Positions 52,424 to 61,502 of a stretch of 64,000 nucleotides of DNA are shown here, one piece after another. The DNA is from B16-G9 sp964400655. Lineage in GTDB: Bacteria > Bacteroidota > Bacteroidia > Bacteroidales > F082. The notes beneath the pieces are model-generated. The model saw only the letters and a list, made by a program, of their open reading frames with translations. It did no database searches and was not told the origin of the DNA. Numbering within the stretch: position 1 is the stretch's first letter; each line of letters starts with the position of its first letter. The stretch lies in contig CAYNVN010000162.1 of assembly GCA_964400655.1 (NCBI GenBank), positions 1 through 64,000 on the forward strand, in the 5' to 3' direction. The position numbers and the translations under genes were made by a program.

Positions 52424-55402
52424 ATGGACATAGGACACTTCATACAACTATTAAAAAGAAACCTGGTTTTACTTATTGTAATTCCACTTTTGCTTGCATT
52501 TGTGGTTTATTATTTTACCCGTAACCAGCCCAAGTCCTACGAGTCGGAAACCATCATCTATACCGGTATCACAACCGGTTATTCCATCGAGTCAACCTCG
52601 CAGCGCCCCACCGACTATTTTAGCGTAAGCGCCCAGTTCGACAACTTACTTAACCTGCTCAAAGCCCGTCAAACCGTTGTTGAAACATCCATAAGATTAC
52701 TGGCTCAGGATTTATGCCTCGAACAACCTGTTCCTCAATATATCTCGGTTGAAAATTATAATAAACTACAAAGTTTTACACCTAAATATGTTAAAGACCT
52801 TGTAGTTAAAAATAATAAAACCGGTATTCAAAGACAACGTGAAGAAGAGGTTCGGAAATTGCAAAAAGAGATACATGCCCTTGAAAAAGAGATATCAAAA
52901 AGAAAAAATAAAGTAATTGCCGAAACAACAACCAATTCCTCAACCAAAACCGTATCGCATAACATCCGCGGAGTAGCCAAAACAAATGTTACTGCCACCA
53001 ATGATAATCCCGAGTTTATCTATCATGTTGTGGCTCCCGGCGAAAACTTATCGCAAATTGCATCACAATACGGTGTCTCTTTGGGAGAATTGATGAGTAT
53101 GAACGGGATTTCCGATCCGAATTCGGTTTCACAGGGACAATCCGTTATCGTTAAAAAACTCAACGTTGAAACCGCTCCTGTGTATCACACGGTAAAAAAA
53201 GGAGAAACACTCTACTCCATTGCTAAAAAGTACGGTGTAAACATCAGTAAACTCAGAGAATTAAACAACCTCTCCAACTGGTCGCTTACTCCAGGTCAGC
53301 GCATTGTTGTTGCCGAAGGGTTTAAAAACAGCACCAGTCAGTACGGTAACAGCCGTAAAGAGGTACTTTCCGACGAGACCCCGTACAACACCGCTTCGGG
53401 TACCACCCCCGTCCCCGTGCAAAGCAATTCGGATGTAAACAGTAACGAAGTTTACGACGAACTGCCTGCCGTTCCCGTTGAAGAAGATTTTAACAATAGT
53501 ATATTGGAAAAAGATTACTTTGTTGCCGACCCCATAGTACCTCCCGGCGTTAAAAAATCCGATTACGAAAAAACCGTTAAAAATTTAACCAAATTTTATT
53601 CGTCAAACGATACCAATTTTATTTACGAACTACTGCACTACGGCGAAAACAAACACTACAGCATCAGATCAATCAGCGAAATACAAATTTATCGTATCAA
53701 CAACTCCGACCTTGTAAGACTGGTTTACCATTCCGACGATCCCGGTATTTGCATGCAAACACTTAAAATACTTTCGCAGGTATTTATGAAAAACTACAAA
53801 CTGCTTCGCGAAAACGAAACCGATCTTGTGGTTAAATATTTTGAAGAACAGGTAAGTTTTTCCGACAAAAGGTTACAAAAGGCCGAAGACAGACTGTTGC
53901 AGTTCAACAAAAAGAACAACATTATTAACTATTACGAGCAAAGTAAATACATTGCCGCCCAAAAAGAAGACCTGGAAGTATTTTATCAAAATGAGCAAAT
54001 CCGTCTTTCCGGTTCAGCTGCTTCGCTCAACGAAATTGAAACCCACCTCACTGCACGCGACAGCCTATACTTAAAAAGCGACGAAATAAATCAGCTTAAA
54101 AAAGAGTTGTCGGAAATCACCACAAAAATTATCTCCAACGCGCCTACCGAAGATTACGACGAGCGAACTGCCGCTGCCATAGCAAAACTTAAACAGCGTC
54201 AGGCCGAATTACGAAACAAAATAAGGCTTTATGTCGATCAGCTTTATTTATACTCACATTCCACTCAGGGCGTACCCATTAAAAACATGCTTGACGAATG
54301 GCTTAAAAACACCATTGATTATGTAGAAGCCAAAGCAGCACTGGTTGTATTGGCACGGCGTAAAATGGATTTTGTAAGAACCTATCAGAAATACGCACCG
54401 CTGGGTGCCATGCTGAAACGTATTGAAAGGGAAATAAAAGTAGCGGAACAATCGTATCTCGAGCTGCTCAGAAGTCTCAACCTTGCAAAAATGAAACAGC
54501 AAAACCTTGAGATGGCAACCAATATTAAAATTGTTGACCCGCCCTATTTCCCCATTTCGGCCATGCCGTCCAAAGCAAAATACCTTATTGTTGCCGCGTT
54601 CATGTTCGGACTGATCCTTATTATCTTTATTATACTTGTAATGGAGTATTTCGACTCGTCGATGAAAAATCCCAGCCGGGTTATAAAAGAAACCGAATTA
54701 CGCCTTGCAGGTGCCTACCCGTTACTAAATACCGAAAATGATTCGTCGGAAGTAAGGCTCTTTGCCCGGCGACTGATCGATATTATGATACAGAATCTCA
54801 AAATGGGTCTTGGTAACAAAGAGAAAGAGCCCATGGTTGTCCTTTTAATTAGTACCCAAAATAATACAGGAAAAACACTGCTCGGCAAAAAAATTGTCAA
54901 CCGGTTAAGAGAAATAGGTGATGCCGTATTATTTATGAACTACAGAACAGAGGACGACAATGAATACAGAGATGAAGACTATAATTACTCGTATAGCTAT
55001 AAAATAGAAGACAATTTTATTGACATAAAAGATTTTAACGAACTCATTAAAGAAAAAGCTTTAAGAAAAGAGAATAATAAATACAACTTTATTTTTATTG
55101 AATTACCATCTATTGTTTTCCACTCATTCCCCATTAATCTGATTCAAAAAGTCGATTTTGTTTTCTACGTACTTGAAGCAACCAGTAAAATGACAAAAGC
55201 CGACAGGCTGGCTCTTAATACTTTTAAAGAGATTAGCAGTGTTGAGCCGCAGGTACTGCTCAATAAAGTGGAATTATATGCCCTTGAAGAGTTACTTTCC
55301 GTTGTTCCTAAAAACAAAGACAATACCGTGGCTGAAAGGGTCAAATACGTAATATCTTATCCCTTAAGGTACAAAACTGTTTTTAACAAGAAAAAAGAAT
55401 AA
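52424..55402 (+). CDS. Wzc/Wzz-like polysaccharide copolymerase with two LysM domains and degenerate ATPase
   Basis: A 992-residue inner-membrane protein. Membrane helices at about 13-31 and 718-741 bracket a long periplasmic part: a Wzz-type region, LysM 1 (199-243) and LysM 2 (254-297), a linker, then a coiled-coil region (about 470-700). Residues about 750-992 resemble a BY-kinase/CpsD ATPase with the P-loop STQNNTGKT (810-818), but the expected Walker B Asp is Glu893 in FIFIELPS. The C-terminal Tyr cluster is missing; instead five tyrosines occur at 848-859. LysM modules bind N-acetylglucosamine polymers such as peptidoglycan. It likely controls chain length and links the assembly machine to the wall. 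Confidence 0.9.
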   Translation: MDIGHFIQLLKRNLVLLIVIPLLLAFVVYYFTRNQPKSYESETIIYTGITTGYSIESTSQRPTDYFSVSAQFDNLLNLLKARQTVVETSIRLLAQDLCLEQPVPQYISVENYNKLQSFTPKYVKDLVVKNNKTGIQRQREEEVRKLQKEIHALEKEISKRKNKVIAETTTNSSTKTVSHNIRGVAKTNVTATNDNPEFIYHVVAPGENLSQIASQYGVSLGELMSMNGISDPNSVSQGQSVIVKKLNVETAPVYHTVKKGETLYSIAKKYGVNISKLRELNNLSNWSLTPGQRIVVAEGFKNSTSQYGNSRKEVLSDETPYNTASGTTPVPVQSNSDVNSNEVYDELPAVPVEEDFNNSILEKDYFVADPIVPPGVKKSDYEKTVKNLTKFYSSNDTNFIYELLHYGENKHYSIRSISEIQIYRINNSDLVRLVYHSDDPGICMQTLKILSQVFMKNYKLLRENETDLVVKYFEEQVSFSDKRLQKAEDRLLQFNKKNNIINYYEQSKYIAAQKEDLEVFYQNEQIRLSGSAASLNEIETHLTARDSLYLKSDEINQLKKELSEITTKIISNAPTEDYDERTAAAIAKLKQRQAELRNKIRLYVDQLYLYSHSTQGVPIKNMLDEWLKNTIDYVEAKAALVVLARRKMDFVRTYQKYAPLGAMLKRIEREIKVAEQSYLELLRSLNLAKMKQQNLEMATNIKIVDPPYFPISAMPSKAKYLIVAAFMFGLILIIFIILVMEYFDSSMKNPSRVIKETELRLAGAYPLLNTENDSSEVRLFARRLIDIMIQNLKMGLGNKEKEPMVVLLISTQNNTGKTLLGKKIVNRLREIGDAVLFMNYRTEDDNEYRDEDYNYSYSYKIEDNFIDIKDFNELIKEKALRKENNKYNFIFIELPSIVFHSFPINLIQKVDFVFYVLEATSKMTKADRLALNTFKEISSVEPQVLLNKVELYALEELLSVVPKNKDNTVAERVKYVISYPLRYKTVFNKKKE

Positions 55403-55408
55403 GCAGTT

Positions 55409-56836
55409 GTGGTTTCTTTAGCTAAAATACTGAAAAGCAACAATGTGCTTTCATTAGCTAATAACGGGCTTATCGCTGTTTTTGGGTTGTTGGGTTTTAT
55501 TATTCTTGTAAGAAGCCTTCCTACCGTTGATTACGGTGCATGGGTACTGTTTATCACCGCTGCCAACTTTCTCGACATGTTACGCTTTGGCATTACACAA
55601 ACAGCCATTGTAAGGTTTTTATCGGGAGCCGACGAAGAGAACGGTAAAAGCCTCATCGGTTCAAACTATGTTATCAATCTTATTTCCACATCTTTACTGG
55701 CCATTATTACCTATACCATCTACTTTTTCGCAAAAGAGGGTATCGACAATTCGGGCTATTACCTCTTTTTCAGATGGTTTCCCGTTGTTGCCTTTATTAC
55801 GCTTCCTTTTAACAGTGCCATGTCGGTACAACAGGCCAAACTGCGTTTCGACCTGATTTTGGTATTGCGTATGATCAGCGTGGGCGGATTTATGCTTTTC
55901 CTGCTGGCAAACCTCATTTGGTTTAAATCGGATGTGATTGTTATAATGATTGCCTATATCCTGATTAATGCCGTCACATCAATGGTTGCCTCCCTATCAA
56001 ACTGGGATGGTGTTAGATACATTTTCAAGGCTTCAAAAAACAACATCAAAACCATACTCGATTTTGGAAAATACACTACCGGTACACTCATTGGCAGCAA
56101 CCTGTTAAAAAGTGCCGATACCTTTATTATTGGCTTAAGTCCGTTTCTGGGAACCGTAGGGGTGGCTTTTTACAGCATCCCCATGAAACTCACCGAAATC
56201 ATCGAAATCCCCTTGCGCAGCTTTGCCATGACCGCTTTTCCTGAAATGTCGAGGGCAAGCATCGAAGGCCGGGTTGAAGATGTAAAAAGACTCTACTATA
56301 GAAACTCGGGAGGGCTAACTCTGTTAATTATTCCGGTAATGATCTTTTCTTTCTTTTTTGCAGAGGAGTTTGTTACCCTGATAGGTGGCGAACAGTACGC
56401 CATAACCGCCAATATTTTCAGGATATTTTGTGTTTACGGCATGTTGCTGCCGCTGGACCGGTTTACCGGTGTGGCGCTGGATGCCGTTAACAAACCCAAA
56501 CAAAACTTTATCAAAGTTATCTACATGGCCTCGGCAAATATTCTTGGCGACAGTCTGGTTGTTTTCGGACTCTATTATTTTGTTGCAATCTTGTCATCGG
56601 CAAAACTGATGTCGCTTGGTGTTGATGATCCTTCCGCTTTTGCCAGTCTGTTGTTAACTTACTCAACCTTAACCTCTCTCGAACTGGTTGCCATTGTAAC
56701 CATTTCGTTTACACTTATCGGAATTTTTGTAGGTTTTAAATACCTCGACGAAACCCTCCATCTGCAATTCAAAAAGATATTTACCGAGAGCTTTTTGTTC
56801 GTTAAAGATTTTTATTTTAAATTTAAAAATCGTTAA
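55409..56836 (+). CDS. Polysaccharide flippase (Wzx/RfbX-like)
   Basis: A 475-residue integral membrane protein with about 12-14 helices of the MOP/PST exporter type, starting at a GTG seven bases after the copolymerase stop. The N-terminal NNGLIAVFGLLGFIILVRSLPTVDYGAWVLF is characteristic. It is expected to flip undecaprenyl-pyrophosphate-linked repeat units from the cytoplasmic to the periplasmic face. Position between copolymerase and polymerase supports a Wzx/Wzy pathway. Confidence 0.9.
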   Translation: MVSLAKILKSNNVLSLANNGLIAVFGLLGFIILVRSLPTVDYGAWVLFITAANFLDMLRFGITQTAIVRFLSGADEENGKSLIGSNYVINLISTSLLAIITYTIYFFAKEGIDNSGYYLFFRWFPVVAFITLPFNSAMSVQQAKLRFDLILVLRMISVGGFMLFLLANLIWFKSDVIVIMIAYILINAVTSMVASLSNWDGVRYIFKASKNNIKTILDFGKYTTGTLIGSNLLKSADTFIIGLSPFLGTVGVAFYSIPMKLTEIIEIPLRSFAMTAFPEMSRASIEGRVEDVKRLYYRNSGGLTLLIIPVMIFSFFFAEEFVTLIGGEQYAITANIFRIFCVYGMLLPLDRFTGVALDAVNKPKQNFIKVIYMASANILGDSLVVFGLYYFVAILSSAKLMSLGVDDPSAFASLLLTYSTLTSLELVAIVTISFTLIGIFVGFKYLDETLHLQFKKIFTESFLFVKDFYFKFKNR

Positions 56837-56869
56837 CTTTAACAGCTTTTTTTAACCTAATTTAATATT

Positions 56870-58378
56870 GTGATATTTCAACCCATCATCGATTCATTTA
56901 AATCTAAAACCGGTGCTGCTAAATTGCAACATCCGCTGGTGATTTTAGCTTTAGTATTGATGACATTTCTGTTGGGTATCATCATTGCCAAAGGGGGCAT
57001 AAAAGTTGCCATTGCACTAATAGTCTCCATACCGTTAATCTTCTACCTAAACCGGCTGTTCAATTTCCCTGCCATCGGTATTTTTACCTTACTGGTTCTT
57101 GGGTTTATAGCCATCGGACTGACAAGGTATATCAGAGGTGTTCCTTTAGGTTTAACCATCGACGGAATGCTGGTTATAACATACATTGCCCTTTTCTTCA
57201 ACCAGTTTAAAACCGGAATAAGGTGGAAGGAAATGAACCGCGACCTTACCTATTTAATGATGATGTGGTTTGCTTATGCGTTGCTCGAATTTGCAAATCC
57301 GCTTGCCCTTAGCCGTACAGCATGGTTTTATGCAATGCGCGGTATGTCGCTTTACCCGTTGCTGATAATACCGCTTGCTTTTGTGCTTTTTAACAGACTG
57401 CGATATTTATACCTTTTCTTGTACACATGGGGTATTTTTACCATTTTAGGTACCCTTAACGGTTTAAAACAGTATTACATTGGTGTTGACTCGGCCGAAC
57501 AACTCTGGCTCGACCAGGGAGGTGCCGTAACCCATATTATATTCGGTGAATTACGTGTATTCTCATTCTTTTCCGATGCCGGTCAGTTTGGTGCCGCACA
57601 GGGTGCTGCAGGTATTGTGGGAGCATTGGTGGCCTCCTCCATTAAAGGAATGCGCAATAAGCTGTTTTTTCTTACCATGTCGTTGCTTGGTTTTTGGGGC
57701 ATGTTTCTTTCCGGTACAAGGGGTGCCATGATTGTTCCTATGCTTGGTGGTGTTACTTATATCATCCTTAGAAAAAACTTCAGGGTTATTGTTACCGGTG
57801 GTATTTTACTGGCTCTTACCTATGTGTTTTTTGCTTACACCTATATAGGAAACAGCAACTCTCAAATCAGACGTATGAGAACCGCTTTCAGACCCACCGA
57901 AGATGCTTCCTATCTTGTACGTTTACATAACCGTCAGATACTGAAAGCTTACCTTGCCGACAAACCCTTCGGCGGCGGTATTGGTGCGGCAGGCGACTGG
58001 GGTAAACGATTTTCGCCACAAGGCTTTCTGGCCAATGTGGCTACCGACTCATGGTACGTACAAATTTGGGCCGAACAGGGAATGATCGGATTGCTGCTTC
58101 ACCTGTTTATCTTATCCTACATTATGTTTAAAGGATTTTACTATCTCTTTTTTGTGGTGAAAAACCCTGAACTATCAGGGATTATCGGCGCACTGCTGGC
58201 GGGATTTGCCGGAATTGTAGGAGCAAGTTACGGTAACGGTGTAATGGGACAGATGCCTACCGGTGTACTTACTTATTTGAGCTGGGCATTTATCTTTATG
58301 TCGCCTCAACTCGACAGAGAATACTCCGATTTGGTTGCCCGTGGGATTAACCCATGGTCGTTGAAAGTTAAAGATTAA
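56870..58378 (+). CDS. O-antigen ligase/polymerase-family protein (Wzy-like)
   Basis: A 502-residue membrane protein with about 10-12 helices and the Wzy_C signature near FLSGTRGAMIVPMLGG (residues about 283-298), followed by a large periplasmic loop with RTAFRPTEDASYLVRLHNRQ and GGGIGAAGDWGKRFS. It starts with GTG 33 bases after the flippase gene. Such proteins either polymerise lipid-linked repeat units or ligate them to an acceptor. Neighbouring flippase and copolymerase genes favour polymerase. Confidence 0.88.
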   Translation: MIFQPIIDSFKSKTGAAKLQHPLVILALVLMTFLLGIIIAKGGIKVAIALIVSIPLIFYLNRLFNFPAIGIFTLLVLGFIAIGLTRYIRGVPLGLTIDGMLVITYIALFFNQFKTGIRWKEMNRDLTYLMMMWFAYALLEFANPLALSRTAWFYAMRGMSLYPLLIIPLAFVLFNRLRYLYLFLYTWGIFTILGTLNGLKQYYIGVDSAEQLWLDQGGAVTHIIFGELRVFSFFSDAGQFGAAQGAAGIVGALVASSIKGMRNKLFFLTMSLLGFWGMFLSGTRGAMIVPMLGGVTYIILRKNFRVIVTGGILLALTYVFFAYTYIGNSNSQIRRMRTAFRPTEDASYLVRLHNRQILKAYLADKPFGGGIGAAGDWGKRFSPQGFLANVATDSWYVQIWAEQGMIGLLLHLFILSYIMFKGFYYLFFVVKNPELSGIIGALLAGFAGIVGASYGNGVMGQMPTGVLTYLSWAFIFMSPQLDREYSDLVARGINPWSLKVKD

Positions 58379-58395
58379 TTAAAAATACGTTCATT

Positions 58396-59328
58396 ATGCC
58401 TGAAGCAAAGGACAAATATCCCCTTGTTTCGCTGGTCACGGTAAATTATAACCAGTCGGCGGTAACATGCGAATTTCTGGATTCCATTAAAAAAATCACC
58501 TATCCCAACATCGAAATATTTGTTGTTGATAACGCCTCCCCCAACGACAATCCCGAAATAATTAAGGAAAGATATCCCTATATTCATTACATACAAACCG
58601 AAAAAAACCTCGGATTTGCCGGTGGAAATAACGTAGCCCTCCCCCACTGTAAAGGAAAATATGTGCTCTTTATTAATAACGATACCGAGGTGGAACCGGA
58701 TTTTCTGGAGCCCATGGTGGAGTTGCTTGAAAAGGATAAAAGCATCGGAATGGTAAGCCCGAAGATACACTACTTCCACACCCCCGACACTTTTCAGTTT
58801 GCCGGCTTTACTCCCATCAACCCGGTTACCATAAGGAACTTTGCCATCGGTTTCGGCGAAAAAGATACCGGACAGTACAACCACGCCTGCGAGACAGGTT
58901 CCATTTTTGGTGCCGCCATGCTGGTTCCTTACAATATTATGGAAGAGGTGGGCATTATGACCGAAGTGTACTTTTTATATTACGAAGAGCACGACTGGGC
59001 CGACCATATTAAAAGAGCAGGATACAAAATTTATTATCAGGGAAAATCGCTTGTACTGCACAAAGAATCAATATCAACGGTTAAAGAGAGCCCGTTCCAG
59101 ATATTTTATTTAAACAGAGGACGAATATTATTTGCCCGTCGTAACAGCCCGGGATTAAAAAAGATAGCGGCTTTCTTCTATCTTAATTTGCTGGCCATGC
59201 CTAAAACAGCTCTTACCTACCTGAAAAACGGAAGAAGCGACCTGTTTAAGGCGGTGTTTAAAGCGGTATGGTGGCATTTTACCCATTATAAAGGACTTCA
59301 CGGTTTACCCAAACTAAAAAAAAATTAA
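58396..59328 (+). CDS. Glycosyltransferase family 2 (rhamnosyltransferase-like), copy A1
   Basis: A 310-residue soluble GT2 enzyme with a GT-A fold: VTVNYNQS at the start (nucleotide binding), FINNDTEVEPDF with the metal-binding NxD/DxD-type motif near 95-105, and the acceptor-site segment FLYYEEHDWADHIKRAGY at about 195-212. It adds a sugar to the lipid-linked repeat unit at the cytoplasmic face. It is clearly paralogous to the gene at 60564, with matching motifs throughout including TPINPVT and RNFAIG. Together with the following gene it forms one unit of a duplicated pair. Confidence 0.9.
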   Translation: MPEAKDKYPLVSLVTVNYNQSAVTCEFLDSIKKITYPNIEIFVVDNASPNDNPEIIKERYPYIHYIQTEKNLGFAGGNNVALPHCKGKYVLFINNDTEVEPDFLEPMVELLEKDKSIGMVSPKIHYFHTPDTFQFAGFTPINPVTIRNFAIGFGEKDTGQYNHACETGSIFGAAMLVPYNIMEEVGIMTEVYFLYYEEHDWADHIKRAGYKIYYQGKSLVLHKESISTVKESPFQIFYLNRGRILFARRNSPGLKKIAAFFYLNLLAMPKTALTYLKNGRSDLFKAVFKAVWWHFTHYKGLHGLPKLKKN

Positions 59329-59331
59329 CCC

Positions 59332-60555
59332 ATGGAAATATTATACTTTCTCTTATCGGCAATTGAGTGGATTTTTTACATCTACTTCGCATTGGCAACC
59401 CTCTACATTTTTATTTATGGTGTAGCCGGACTGTTTTATAAACAACATCACGTAAAGAGCGTATCAAAACAGCGAAAATTTGCTGTGCTGATTCCCGGAT
59501 ATAAAGAGGATGAAGTAATTGTACATGTTGCCGAAGAAGCAACCAAACAGGATTATCCCAAAGATAAGTACGAAGTGATTGTGATTGCCGATTCGTTTAA
59601 AAAATCAACCCTCGATGCCCTTAACAAATTACCCATAAGGGTTGTTGAAGTTGTTTTTGAGGTGAGTAAAAAATCGAAAGCCCTTAACAAATGTATGGAG
59701 GTTATTGGCGATGACTACGATGTGGCATTTATTCTGGATGCCGATAACGTTATGCAACCCGATGTTTTGTCGAAAATAAACGAAGCCTTCGACAGGGGTT
59801 TTATGGCGGTACAAGGGCACCGTACAGCCAAAAACCTTAACACCAGCTTTGCCATACTCGATGCCATGAGTGAAGAGATAAACAACCACATATTCCGCAA
59901 AGGACATCGTGTGCTGGGCATCTCGTCGGCACTGATTGGTTCGGGTATGGGGCTCGATTATCATCTTTTTAAATCCACCATGGCCACTGTTGACTCGGTG
60001 GGAGAAGATAAAGAGGTGGAGCTGAAAATCATTAAAAAAGGTATTACCATCGAGTATGTAAACGATGCCATTATTTATGATGAAAAGACTCAAAAATCGG
60101 ATGTGTTTGTTAACCAGCGCCGGCGATGGATTGCAGCCCAGCTCGACTATTTCCGCGATTACTTTTTCGACGGACTTAAAGGGTTGCTGTTTAAAGGTAA
60201 CATCGATTACTTTGATAAAGTTCTCCAAATGGTACAACCGCCCCGTATTTTGTTAACCGGGATTTTGTTCATTATTACATTTCTGTTATGGTTTGTTTAC
60301 ATACTGAACCTTAACGAAATATATAACCTGTTTGCCATTGGTTACGAACGATGGCTCGTTTTATTTGTGGTTACCGCTTTTACTTTAATTATCTCCATCC
60401 CCCGGAAATTTTACAATGGTAAAACTTTAAAGGCACTGATGTATATCCCCGTGGGATTTGTGCTGATGATACTCAGCCTGCTTAAGGTAAAGGGTGCCAG
60501 CAAAAAGTTTATTCACACCACCCATTCACATACCGATAACATCAAACACAATTAG
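59332..60555 (+). CDS. Membrane glycosyltransferase family 2 (processive-type motifs), copy B1
   Basis: A 407-residue GT2 with an N-terminal helix (about 5-35), a cytoplasmic GT-A domain, and about three C-terminal helices (305-325, 340-355, 368-385). Motifs include PGYKEDE, the DADN at 136-139, EDKEVE around 225-230, and QRRRW at 262-266 (QxxRW, typical of cellulose-, chitin- and hyaluronan-synthase-like enzymes). It may polymerise or elongate a beta-linked chain, or act as a single-sugar transferase. The gene starts three bases after the upstream GT2 gene and is paralogous to the gene at 61502. Confidence 0.9.
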   Translation: MEILYFLLSAIEWIFYIYFALATLYIFIYGVAGLFYKQHHVKSVSKQRKFAVLIPGYKEDEVIVHVAEEATKQDYPKDKYEVIVIADSFKKSTLDALNKLPIRVVEVVFEVSKKSKALNKCMEVIGDDYDVAFILDADNVMQPDVLSKINEAFDRGFMAVQGHRTAKNLNTSFAILDAMSEEINNHIFRKGHRVLGISSALIGSGMGLDYHLFKSTMATVDSVGEDKEVELKIIKKGITIEYVNDAIIYDEKTQKSDVFVNQRRRWIAAQLDYFRDYFFDGLKGLLFKGNIDYFDKVLQMVQPPRILLTGILFIITFLLWFVYILNLNEIYNLFAIGYERWLVLFVVTAFTLIISIPRKFYNGKTLKALMYIPVGFVLMILSLLKVKGASKKFIHTTHSHTDNIKHN

Positions 60556-60563
60556 CCGGTATT

Positions 60564-61502
60564 ATGGAAGGTGAAACATATACGTTCGACAGGTATCCGC
60601 TGGTATCTGTCATTACCGTTAATTACAATCAGGCAAAAGTAACCTGCGACCTGTTGGAATCGCTTAAACGTATTACCTATCCCAACATCGAAGTAATTGT
60701 GGTTGATAACCATTCGGTTGAAGATGATCCTTCCATTATTAAAAAACAACACCCTTATATTAAATACATCGAAAACCCCATCAATTATGGTTTTGCCGCC
60801 GGAAACAACTTTGGCATTATGGCTGCAAAAGGGGAATATGTATTATTAATCAACAACGATATTGAGGTTCCTAAAGATTTTTTGGAACCGCTGGTTTATC
60901 TGCTCGAACACGATCATAAAATCGGTGCGGTAAGTCCGAAGATAAAATATTTTTACCGCTCCGATACCATCCAGTATGCCGGATATACCCCCATAAACCC
61001 TGTTACCATGCGCAACTTTGCCATTGGTTATATGGAACAGGATAACGGAAAATATGATGATGTTCGCGAAACAGCTTACGGACACGGTGCAGCCATGATG
61101 GTACCCATGCGGGTAATTAAAGAGGTGGGACTGATGTCGTATATTTTCTTCCTCTATTACGAAGAGGCCGACTGGTGTGCCCGTATTAACAATGCGGGCT
61201 ACAAAAGTTATTATTCGGGTAAATCGTACGTATTGCATAAGGAATCGGTATCAACCGGAAAGTTAAGCAGCCTGAAAACCTACTATCTTAACCGGAACCG
61301 GATTGTGTTTATGCGTCGTAACTACGAAGGGCGCGACTTTTATCTCGGCATCTTTTATCAGCTGTTCATTGCCATTCCCAAAAACGCCTTTAAGTTTTTG
61401 TTAAAAGGTAAGGTTCATATTTTTACGGCTTATTATAAAGCTATTTTATGGAACCTTAACCATTTGTACGATGATGAAATACACGAAAACCCCATGTTGT
61501 AA
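60564..61502 (+). CDS. Glycosyltransferase family 2 (rhamnosyltransferase-like), copy A2
   Basis: A 312-residue GT2, paralogue of the 58396 gene, sharing VTVNYNQAKVTCDLLESLK, LINNDIEVPKDF, YTPINPVTMRNFAIGY and FLYYEEADWCARINNAGY with small substitutions. Differences cluster around the donor and acceptor loops, for example ARINNAGY against DHIKRAGY, so specificity may have diverged. Begins eight bases after copy B1 and overlaps the next gene by one base (TAATG). Confidence 0.9.
   Translation: MEGETYTFDRYPLVSVITVNYNQAKVTCDLLESLKRITYPNIEVIVVDNHSVEDDPSIIKKQHPYIKYIENPINYGFAAGNNFGIMAAKGEYVLLINNDIEVPKDFLEPLVYLLEHDHKIGAVSPKIKYFYRSDTIQYAGYTPINPVTMRNFAIGYMEQDNGKYDDVRETAYGHGAAMMVPMRVIKEVGLMSYIFFLYYEEADWCARINNAGYKSYYSGKSYVLHKESVSTGKLSSLKTYYLNRNRIVFMRRNYEGRDFYLGIFYQLFIAIPKNAFKFLLKGKVHIFTAYYKAILWNLNHLYDDEIHENPML

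Noticed and set aside
54830..55402. Calling the copolymerase a true BY-kinase
   Set aside because: The expected Walker B Asp is Glu and the C-terminal tyrosine cluster is missing, so kinase activity is not supported.
59629..60237. A 202-codon antisense open frame inside the GT2 copy B1 gene
   Set aside because: It is opposite conserved GT2 motifs; a shadow of the real coding strand.
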